This document shows positions 17,282 to 24,501 of a stretch of 64,000 nt of DNA, piece after piece. Each line of letters opens with the position of its first letter. Position 1 is the stretch's first letter. The notes under the pieces were generated by a model. The model saw only the letters and a program-made list of their open reading frames with translations. It was not told where the DNA came from and searched no databases. Source of the DNA: Prevotella sp. UBA2725 (GTDB taxonomy: Bacteria; Bacteroidota; Bacteroidia; Bacteroidales; Bacteroidaceae); the NCBI GenBank assembly GCA_002353825.1, contig DEKJ01000043.1, positions 1 to 64,000 on the forward strand, in the 5' to 3' direction. The translations under genes and the position numbers were made by a program.

Positions 17282-17289
17282 TACCTTTG
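17282..17289 (+). promoter_or_regulatory. -7 box of the MFS gene
   Basis: TACCTTTG matches TAnnTTTG and lies 23 bases before ATG 17313. That distance suits a start at 17313, the ATG upstream of the in-frame TAG, better than the ATG at 17361. Confidence 0.45.
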
Positions 17290-17312
17290 CAAAGCATTAG
17301 TTCAAACAGGCT

Positions 17313-18689
17313 ATGAATAGAGATTACATAAGATTATTGGGATAGATCTTTGCAACAGGCATGATGTCTTTCTGTGGCGTTGTCAGTGAGACTTCCATGA
17401 ATGTTACTTTCCCAGCATTGATGAATGAGTTTGGTATAGATACTTCGCTTGTTCAGTGGGTAACAACGGGATACCTGCTTGTTTTGTCCTTGGTGATCAC
17501 ATTATCATCGTATCTGAAGCGAAACTTTACGGAACGTACGCTCTTTCTTACCTCTATTTCTTGCTTCATTGTAGCTACAAGTCTTTGTGCCTGGTCACCA
17601 AACTTCGCCATGCTGATAGGTGGGCGAGCACTTCAAGGTATCGGCACGGGTATCGCCTTGCCGTTGATGTTCAACATCGTGATGGAGGAATCACCGAAGG
17701 AGCGTCTGGGTATGTTCATGGGTATCGCCACGCTGATTACTGCTATGGCTCCGGCCGTGGGCCCTGTCTATGGTGGTTTTGTGGTGGAGCACTTGTCTTG
17801 GCGATATATCTTCACTTTCTTGCTCATCCCACTCTTCCTGTCTTTGGTTGTGGGCGTGTGTCTTTTCAAGAAAAGTACGATTGCGGCTCGTTCCCATTTT
17901 CATATTTTCGATTACTTGCTAATTGTTGTGGCTTATTCGTCCTTTATCTTCGCAATGGTCAGTGCCTCTCATAGCGGATGGTTGAGCATAACATTCATGG
18001 GCCTCTTGGTAGTCTGTATCTTAGCAGCCTTCTATCTTGTGCGTCGGTCAAAGGATGAGCCTTCCCCCTTGTTGCGTTTCGAGGTCTTTGAGCACAGTAA
18101 GTTCGTATTGGGACTCTTTGGCATTCTTGTCGTTCAGTTTTCAACGCTGGCTATTGGTTATGCCATTCCTAACTATTCTCAGCTGGTCAACCATACAGGC
18201 GCATTCTTGGCAGGTAGTCTGCTTGTCCCTGGTTGCATCTTGGGAGCCGTGCTTGCTGTTGTAGGCGGTACCATCTATGACAAATTAGGCCCTAAGCGCC
18301 CTATCCTGACGGGTTTCGTTTGTCTGTCGTCGTCGATGATTCTCTTTAGCTGCTTCGGTCATCATCTCAGCACTATGCAATTTTACCTGTTCTATATCCT
18401 TTATACGCTTGGTCAAGGATTATGTGTAGGCAATATGCTCACTTACTGTCTTTCGACCCTTCCTCGCGACCTTGCTCCTGATGGCAATGCGCTAATCAAT
18501 AGCCTTCAGCAACTCTCCGGTGCAGCTGGTACGGCAGTAGCCGCTTCATTCGTTGCTGCTGCTCAGGCCGTTTACGCTGGCAATCTTGCTATGGGCACAG
18601 CAAAAGGATCAACGGATGCCTTTATCCTCTTGAGTGTCTTAATGCTGTTGGCATTGGCGGCTGCGGGGAGGATGTTCAAAGAAAATTGA
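17313..18689 (+). pseudogene. DHA2-type MFS transporter with in-frame TAG at codon 11
   Basis: ATG 17313 opens MNRDYIRLLG, then TAG (17343-17345), then IFATGMMSFCGVVSETSMNVTFPAL in the same frame through to 18689. Related MFS proteins begin a few residues before the first helix, so the natural start is likely 17313 and TAG has replaced a sense codon (CAG, Gln, would need one transition). Translation could restart at ATG-ATG 17361-17366, giving 442 residues with a shortened first helix. The remainder is intact, with motif-A-like and helix-rich sequence (GGRALQGIGTGIALPLMFNI; SGAAGTAVAASF). The family is EmrB/LmrB-like drug or metabolite efflux. Call: mildly damaged or restarted gene. Confidence 0.7.
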
Positions 18690-18730
18690 CGGGTCCTTTC
18701 CTTATTCTGATTTTACCTACCGTGGTTATC

Positions 18731-18771
18731 TCTCCCTCCCCTGGGTGGGGGAGGGATAAAGGGTGGGGCCT
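18731..18771. repeat. Family C hairpin, copy C3
   Basis: TCCCTCCCC (18733-18741) pairs with GGGGAGGGA (18748-18756), followed by GGGTGGGGCC as in C2. It lies 42 bp after the MFS stop and 17 bp before the next start. Confidence 0.7.
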
Positions 18772-18787
18772 TTAACATTTAAGAATT

Positions 18788-19648
18788 ATGGCAAACAAAC
18801 GATATTATTGGGGTAAGACAATTCTTTCATTCCTCGTTGTTCTTTTCACGATGCCCTTAGGACATGCGATGATGATGTTGATGGATAAGTTCATGGAGCC
18901 AGTAGCTGTACATTATGCCGGTTTTCTGATGGGACTTGTCGGTTTCATTATCGTCATTTGGGGAGTCTTTGTCAAGGGTGACACGAAGCAGACGCTCTGT
19001 GGACTTTTTGGCGGCTTGCTCTTTTGGACGGGCTGGGTAGAATTCTTGTTCCAGTATTACGCCAACCGTTATGGCACCCAACCGGAAGTTGTCAATGGCG
19101 TTGTCGTTACGCGCCCCGAATACCTCATCATGCCAGCCACGTTTGGACTGTGGATGATGGTCATGACACTTTATACCTTCTGTACACGCACAGGATGTAA
19201 CTTCATCAATTGGTGGCAGAGCCGTTTGTTTGGCAAGCGCAAAGCGGAAATCGTTGCCAGGCCTATGACGCGTCATGTCTCTATCGTTACGTTCATGGAA
19301 CTGAATATGATTCTTTGGACGAGCTACCTGGCCCTGATGTTCTGCTATGATCCGCGCTTTATCGGTGACCATAGCGGCTTTACATTCTTTGTTGGCTTCG
19401 GCTGTCTTGTCGGTTCCGTGTTTATGTTTAAGCGCGAGCTAAAGCTTGCTTCTTGGGGCGCGAATATCCGCATGGCTATTGCTACAGTTATCGTGTTTTG
19501 GACGCCTGTGGAGATTTTAGGACGTGTCAACTTCTTTACTGAGATATGGATCTATCCGGAGAGGTACAAGAAACCGATGATTGCTGTCCTGATAGCTTTC
19601 CTCATCTTGGTTGTTGAATTGATTCGGGTGGCAAGAAAAAAGCAATAA
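18788..19648 (+). CDS. Uncharacterised polytopic membrane protein
   Basis: The 286-residue protein has about seven hydrophobic segments (e.g. ~10-30, 42-60, 68-90, 113-130, 165-185, 202-220, 263-283), a basic C terminus (RVARKKQ), and short loops. An Arg/Lys-rich cytoplasmic stretch near 143-160 (WQSRLFGKRKAEIVARPMTRH) separates the two halves. I do not recognise the family. It follows the MFS gene by 99 bp containing repeat C3, and a 22-bp tandem array starts 33 bp after its stop. Confidence 0.7.
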   Translation: MANKRYYWGKTILSFLVVLFTMPLGHAMMMLMDKFMEPVAVHYAGFLMGLVGFIIVIWGVFVKGDTKQTLCGLFGGLLFWTGWVEFLFQYYANRYGTQPEVVNGVVVTRPEYLIMPATFGLWMMVMTLYTFCTRTGCNFINWWQSRLFGKRKAEIVARPMTRHVSIVTFMELNMILWTSYLALMFCYDPRFIGDHSGFTFFVGFGCLVGSVFMFKRELKLASWGANIRMAIATVIVFWTPVEILGRVNFFTEIWIYPERYKKPMIAVLIAFLILVVELIRVARKKQ

Positions 19649-19680
19649 ACCTTTACGCTGCATTATCCAAAGTGTTCTCT

Positions 19681-19768
19681 GATCGTTTGTCGAACGTCTG
19701 CCGATTGTTTGTCGAACGTCAGCCGATTGTTTGTCGAACGTCAACCGATCGTTTGTCGAACGTCAGCC
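19681..19768. repeat. 22-bp tandem repeat array 1 (4 units)
   Basis: Four head-to-tail 22-bp units run 19681-19702, 19703-19724, 19725-19746 and 19747-19768, with a partial fifth. The consensus core is GATYGTTTGTCGAACGTCAG, with 1-3 differences per unit. There are no spacers, so it is not a CRISPR array. It lies downstream of the membrane-protein stop and upstream of the metH promoter. Confidence 0.9.
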
Positions 19769-19842
19769 GATGTCGCTTTAGGGTTTGCAGTCACTGTGTG
19801 ACTGCCTACGCGACAATATATATTATTTTTCCCTTACTTTTC

Positions 19843-19873
19843 TTTGTGCCTTTTAAGTTTTTGCTTAACTTTG
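19843..19873 (+). promoter_or_regulatory. metH promoter
   Basis: TTTG at 19843-19846, a 19-bp spacer, and TAACTTTG at 19866-19873 match the Bacteroidota -33/-7 consensus. The ATG follows 28 bases later, leaving no room for a cobalamin riboswitch in the leader. Confidence 0.65.
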
Positions 19874-19901
19874 TCAACCAAAAGTTATTAGTAGGTAAGA
19901 G

Positions 19902-22661
19902 ATGAAGAAACTGCAAGATATAGTTAATGAGAAGATCGTTATCCTCGACGGTGCCTTAGGTACTGTCATTCAGAAAAGAGGGTTAAGTGAGGCTGACTTC
20001 CGTGGCGAACGGTTCAAGGATGCTGTAGGACAGACGAAGGGTAACAATGATATGTTGAACCTCACGCGTCCGGATGTGCTGCTCGATATCCATCGCCGTT
20101 ATCTCAAGGCAGGAGCTGATATCATTGAGACCAATACGTTCTCTTCGCAGCGTATCTCTCAGTCTGATTATCATCTAGAGGATTCAGCCCGCGAGATGGC
20201 GCTTGCCGGTGCCCGCCTTGCCCGTCAGGCTGCCGATGAGTTTTCGACGGAGGAATGGCCGCGCTTCGTTGCAGGATCGGTAGGACCGACGAACAAGACG
20301 TTGTCAATATCCGCTGATGTCACGAATCCTGCTTCACGTGATCTTACTTACGATGAACTTTGGAACGATTATGTGGAGCAGATTGATGGTCTCATAGAGG
20401 GTGGGGTAGACGCTATTCTCATTGAGACAATCTTCGACTCACTCAATGCCAAGTGTGCCATCGATGCTGCCATGCACGTCATGGAACAGCGGGGTAGGGA
20501 GCTACCTATTATGATGAGTATTTCCGTAGCTGATCTTGCCGGTCGAACACTTAGCGGTCAGACGATGGATGCATTCCTCGGGAGTATCAGTTCTTATCCC
20601 ATTTTCTCTGTGGGTCTTAACTGCTCTTTTGGAGCTCAGGAGATGCGTCCGTTCCTGGAAGATCTGGCACGCAAGGCTCCTTTTTACATTTCCGCTTATC
20701 CTAATGCCGGCATGCCCAATGCTATGGGAAGCTATGACGAGACGGCAGAAAGCATGTCGCCACTTATCGGGCAATGGATGGACGAAGGTCTGGTAAACAT
20801 TGTCGGAGGCTGTTGCGGTACGGATGAGACTTTCATCCATCAATACTACCTTTTGTCGCAGGGCAAGAAGCCACATGTGCCCCAACCGAAACCTACGACA
20901 CTGTGGCTCTCCGGCTTGGAGTTGTTGGACGTAAATAGTGATGTGCGCTTCGTCAATGTCGGTGAGCGCTGTAACGTGGCGGGTAGCCGGAAGTTCCTTC
21001 GTTTGATCAAGGAAAAGAACTATGAGGAAGCGCTCTCCATTGCAAGAAAACAGGTGGAAGACGGAGCCCTTGTCCTCGACGTTAATATGGATGATGCCTT
21101 GCTCGATGCCAAGGAAGAGATGATCAACTTCCTCAACCTCATCGCTTCGGAGCCTGATATTTCAAAGGTACCGGTGATGATCGATTCCTCTAAATGGGAC
21201 GTTGTCACTGCGGGTCTAAAATGTCTGCAAGGTAAGTGTATCGTCAACTCTATTTCTCTGAAGGAGGGTGAAGAAGTCTTCCTTTCCCATGCGCGAGATG
21301 TGAAGCGCTTTGGTGCGGCTGTCGTCGTGATGTGCTTCGATGAACAAGGACAAGCTACGACCTATGAGCGGAGAATAGAGATTGCTGAGCGTGCTTATAA
21401 ACTGTTGACAGAGAAGGTGGGGATGAATCCTTTGGATATCATCTTCGACCCGAATATCCTGTCTATCGCTACGGGGATTGAGGAGCATGATAATTATGCC
21501 TTGGAGTTTATCCGAGCCACGAAATGGATTCGTACTCATCTGAAAGGTGCGCATGTGAGTGGTGGTGTGAGCAACCTCAGTTTCTCGTTCCGTGGCAACA
21601 ACTATATCCGTGAGGCCATGCATGCTGTGTTCCTCTACCATGCTATCAATGCTGGAATGGACTTTGGTATCGTCAACCCCGCTACGAAGGTTACCTATTC
21701 GGATATTCCGCAAGACGAATTGAAAATTTTTGAGGATGCCATTTTGAACCGTTATCATGGTGCTTCAGAGAAACTGACGGAACTTGCCGAAAAGAAGCTT
21801 GCAGAGAAAGAAGCGGCAAAGGCAGCAAACGGAGGTGTCGCTCCGAAAGCTGCGGTTTCTGACGAATGGCGGAAAGAGTCCTTACATGATCGTCTCGTCT
21901 ATGCGCTGCGCAAGGGTATAGGCGACTATATGCAAGAAGACCTCGATGAGGCTCTCAAAGAATATCCGCATGCAGTGGATATCATTGAAGGTCCGTTGAT
22001 GGATGGTATGAATGTTGTTGGCAAGCTCTTTGGAGACGGAAAGATGTTCCTGCCTCAAGTCGTCAAGACGGCGCGTACGATGAAGCAAGCCGTGGCTATT
22101 CTTCAACCATATATTGAGGCAGAAAAGACGGGTGGCGCCTTAACGGCTGGTACTGTCGTCATGGCAACCGTGAAAGGTGACGTGCATGATATCGGAAAGA
22201 ACATCGTGAGTGTTGTCATGGCTTGCAACAACTATAACGTGATAGACATGGGCGTGATGGTGCCGGCCGATCAGATTGTGAAGAAGGCTATCAGTGAGCA
22301 TGCAGATGTTGTAGGCCTTAGTGGATTGATCACGCCTTCGCTCGACGAGATGGTCAATACAGTGAAGGAGATGGGAAAGGCCGGATTGCGTATACCTGTG
22401 CTTATCGGTGGTGCCACGACTTCTGCTTTACATACAGCACTGAAGATTGCTCCGGCTTATGAGGGGCCTGTCGTTTGGCAAAAAGATGCTTCGCAGGCTG
22501 CTGTCATCCTTGCTAAACTGATGAACGAAAAGGAGCGTAAGCCATATCTCGATGACCTTTATGCGCAGTATGCCAAGTTAAGGGAAGGGTATCATCAGGA
22601 ACAGGTGAAGCTGAAGTCACTTGATGAGGCTAGAAAGAACAAACTCAATCTGTTCGATTGA
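19902..22661 (+). CDS. metH: Cobalamin-dependent methionine synthase, lacking the reactivation domain
   Basis: The 919-residue protein transfers the methyl group from methyltetrahydrofolate to homocysteine. Visible domains are homocysteine-binding (~1-325, zinc cysteines in GGCCGTDETF), pterin-binding (~345-605, NVGERCNVAGSRKF), the cobalamin cap (~665-740), and cobalamin-binding (~745-885, with the cobalt-ligand His762 in DVHDIGKN). The protein stops there; the ~300-residue AdoMet reactivation domain of E. coli MetH (1227 residues) is absent. Short MetH forms are common in Bacteroidota, and reactivation then needs a separate protein, which is not in this window. Confidence 0.95.
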   Translation: MKKLQDIVNEKIVILDGALGTVIQKRGLSEADFRGERFKDAVGQTKGNNDMLNLTRPDVLLDIHRRYLKAGADIIETNTFSSQRISQSDYHLEDSAREMALAGARLARQAADEFSTEEWPRFVAGSVGPTNKTLSISADVTNPASRDLTYDELWNDYVEQIDGLIEGGVDAILIETIFDSLNAKCAIDAAMHVMEQRGRELPIMMSISVADLAGRTLSGQTMDAFLGSISSYPIFSVGLNCSFGAQEMRPFLEDLARKAPFYISAYPNAGMPNAMGSYDETAESMSPLIGQWMDEGLVNIVGGCCGTDETFIHQYYLLSQGKKPHVPQPKPTTLWLSGLELLDVNSDVRFVNVGERCNVAGSRKFLRLIKEKNYEEALSIARKQVEDGALVLDVNMDDALLDAKEEMINFLNLIASEPDISKVPVMIDSSKWDVVTAGLKCLQGKCIVNSISLKEGEEVFLSHARDVKRFGAAVVVMCFDEQGQATTYERRIEIAERAYKLLTEKVGMNPLDIIFDPNILSIATGIEEHDNYALEFIRATKWIRTHLKGAHVSGGVSNLSFSFRGNNYIREAMHAVFLYHAINAGMDFGIVNPATKVTYSDIPQDELKIFEDAILNRYHGASEKLTELAEKKLAEKEAAKAANGGVAPKAAVSDEWRKESLHDRLVYALRKGIGDYMQEDLDEALKEYPHAVDIIEGPLMDGMNVVGKLFGDGKMFLPQVVKTARTMKQAVAILQPYIEAEKTGGALTAGTVVMATVKGDVHDIGKNIVSVVMACNNYNVIDMGVMVPADQIVKKAISEHADVVGLSGLITPSLDEMVNTVKEMGKAGLRIPVLIGGATTSALHTALKIAPAYEGPVVWQKDASQAAVILAKLMNEKERKPYLDDLYAQYAKLREGYHQEQVKLKSLDEARKNKLNLFD

Positions 22662-22669
22662 TTGATTAG

Positions 22670-22728
22670 CCTGCAGGGGGATTAATTACCCTGCAGGGGG
22701 TGGCCGCCACTGGGGGCGGCCACTGCAC
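22670..22728. repeat. Family B hairpin, copy B3
   Basis: TACCCTGCAGGGGGTGGCC leads into a perfect 9-bp stem GTGGCCGCC (22700-22708) with GGCGGCCAC (22715-22723). It lies between the convergent metH and HD genes, where it may terminate both transcripts. Confidence 0.7.
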
Positions 22729-22742
22729 GAATCCCATTGGGG

Positions 22743-23372
22743 TTAGGAAACGGAGATTTTAGTGTAGATACGATCGAAGGTCTGACGGAGTTGTTGCTTG
22801 TCGGCGATGACTTCTCGGACTTCTTTGAGCTTCTTTTCGTTGGGTGAGCCATTAATCCAAAGATGGATGTACCCGCGAGCACTGTATTTTTCTTCCATGT
22901 GCTCGTTGAAACGTTGCCATTGTTGTTCTTTGTTGAGTTCCGGATAATGTTCCAACCCGAACTCGATAGCACGTGTAAAGACTACTTCCGGGTCGAGATC
23001 GCGGTCAGCCTCTGCCACGATCTTACCATAGATGGAGCGTGGAACATGAGAGGAAGAAGCACGATGGTCTTCTACCGCTTCTTTCATAATCTTTATTTGC
23101 TCGGGCGAGAACCACTTCTTCAGACGAGCATCGGAAGCTAGTATCTTTCCACCCGTAATATGGTGGATGGCGCGTGGGCCTTCCATGCCGAGGTCGTGGT
23201 AAGCTGCAATAACGTAAGCCATGTCTGCATCAGCCCCTAAAATATCAGCAAGTTCTAAAGAGTTCTTGATAACTCTCTGCACGTGTGCAAGGCCATGAGA
23301 ACGACCGAAGGCACAATAGCGTGGCAGAATCTGCTGTTCTACAAAGTTCATGATATCGAGACTGACTTTCAT
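22743..23372 (-). CDS. HD-domain phosphohydrolase
   Basis: The 209-residue cytoplasmic protein has the HD ligands His26 or His30 (SHGLAH), His59-Asp60 (AAYHDLG), His103 (EDHR), and a distal ADRDLD aspartate, as in YedJ-like HD hydrolases. The substrate is unknown. It is the last gene of a minus-strand run (DUF4468, small membrane protein, porin, menA, HD), 39 bp after menA. Confidence 0.78.
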   Translation of the reverse strand: MKVSLDIMNFVEQQILPRYCAFGRSHGLAHVQRVIKNSLELADILGADADMAYVIAAYHDLGMEGPRAIHHITGGKILASDARLKKWFSPEQIKIMKEAVEDHRASSSHVPRSIYGKIVAEADRDLDPEVVFTRAIEFGLEHYPELNKEQQWQRFNEHMEEKYSARGYIHLWINGSPNEKKLKEVREVIADKQQLRQTFDRIYTKISVS

Positions 23373-23411
23373 AATCCTTATTTATTAAAGCGTTGAAACA
23401 TCCACTGTGTT

Positions 23412-24437
23412 TTAGAGCGTAGAAAGAAAAACGGCGACAACAGTCATTAGTCCATAGATGAACATGTCACGGGCCGTCATACCGAGAACTTTATTGAGAC
23501 CTTTACCTTCCCATATCTCCTTGAGTTGAATGTAGCTCTGAGAATGTTTGTAGATGTATACAAGAAACGGGAACATGCAGATAATGGCGATCTGAGGATG
23601 ACGGCTGGTGAGTAAGAGAACCACCATCGTAAGAGCAGCTCCTGCTGATCCAACGGCATTGTACAGTTGAGCTCCTCTTTTCTCGCCGAGCCTTACGATG
23701 AGCGTTCGTTTCCCGTCTTTCTCATCGTTGCGGCGATCGCGGAAGTTATTGATGCATAGCAACGTATCGATGACCAGTCCGCAACCTATTGAAATAATAA
23801 TCACGGGCCAAGGAATAGTCTTGAGATTGTCAGGCATGATGACATAGTAGGTAAAGCAGACCGGGACGATGCCGAAGAAAACCAATACGAGGATGTCGCC
23901 CATGCCCCGATAGGAGAAAAATGTCGTGTAGAGGAAGGCAAAGAGTACGCAGACAGCTCCTACTATGACCATCTCCCAACCTCCATAATAGATTAGTGGA
24001 AGGCCTACAATGCATGCTAATGCAGAAACGAAGATAAGGCCTCGACGCATGGCATCGGGTGTTATCCAGCCTTCAGCACAGGCGCGTTTGGGACCGAGAC
24101 GTGTTGCCGGGTCATCATTGCCATGAACGAAGTCGAAGTAATCGTTGATAAGGTTAGAGTCAATCTGCATGAGAAAGGCAAAGAGGAAGCAGAGAATGGC
24201 AGGTATTAGCTGGAAACTTTGCCATCCTGTTGTTTTCAATGCCAATGCTACTGCAATCATCACTGGCACAGCCGCACCAGAAAGTGTCTTTGGACGTGCA
24301 GCAAGCACCCATGCTTCAAAAGAGTTTGTCTTAGGGCCTCTCCCCGACTGTCCCCCTTCGGTTCCCCCGTTATCGGGGGCCAGGAATCCCGTAGGGAGGG
24401 GATGATTACCGTCTATGTTATGTTGTTTATTGGACAT
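23412..24437 (-). CDS. menA: 1,4-dihydroxy-2-naphthoate polyprenyltransferase with repeat-derived N terminus
   Basis: The protein has 341 residues and about eight or nine membrane helices. The UbiA-family Asp-rich motifs are intact: NDYFDFVHGNDD and NNFRDRRNDEKDGKRT. MenA attaches the polyprenyl tail to DHNA in menaquinone synthesis. Family homology begins near residue 38 (SFEAWVLAARPKTLSG). The first ~37 residues are translated from a family C palindrome (24333-24408) and look like disordered Pro/Gly-rich filler. No better start codon lies after that insert. Confidence 0.9.
   Translation of the reverse strand: MSNKQHNIDGNHPLPTGFLAPDNGGTEGGQSGRGPKTNSFEAWVLAARPKTLSGAAVPVMIAVALALKTTGWQSFQLIPAILCFLFAFLMQIDSNLINDYFDFVHGNDDPATRLGPKRACAEGWITPDAMRRGLIFVSALACIVGLPLIYYGGWEMVIVGAVCVLFAFLYTTFFSYRGMGDILVLVFFGIVPVCFTYYVIMPDNLKTIPWPVIIISIGCGLVIDTLLCINNFRDRRNDEKDGKRTLIVRLGEKRGAQLYNAVGSAGAALTMVVLLLTSRHPQIAIICMFPFLVYIYKHSQSYIQLKEIWEGKGLNKVLGMTARDMFIYGLMTVVAVFLSTL
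24333..24408. repeat. Family C palindromic repeat inside the menA coding region
   Basis: GGGCCTCTCCCC...TCCCCCTTCGG...CCCCCGTTATCGGGGG...GGGAGGGGATGATTACC matches the CCCTCCCC/GGGGAGGG family. It is read in frame as roughly residues 11-35 of MenA (HPLPTGFLAPDNGGTEGG and on). Confidence 0.65.
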
Positions 24438-24466
24438 ATTTATAACTCTAAACTCAACAAATCATT

Positions 24467-24501
24467 ATCACCTAACAGCTATCACTTATCATCCAACACT
24501 T
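24467..24501. repeat. Degenerate 7-bp tandem repeat (5 units)
   Basis: The units ATCACCT, AACAGCT, ATCACTT, ATCATCC and AACACTT run head to tail across the gap between menA and the porin. The last unit overlaps the porin stop codon. The pattern matches the array inside prmA at 60524. Confidence 0.65.

Noticed and set aside
5694..18689. Genome-wide TAG recoding (alternative genetic code)
   Set aside because: Several full-length family proteins here end naturally at TAG, so TAG is a working stop codon.
19681..19768. CRISPR array
   Set aside because: Units are contiguous without spacers and number only four; no cas genes in the window. Same for 41472-41559.
19649..19901. Cobalamin riboswitch before metH
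   Set aside because: No B12-box-like sequence was recognised, and the promoter lies only 28 bases before the ATG.
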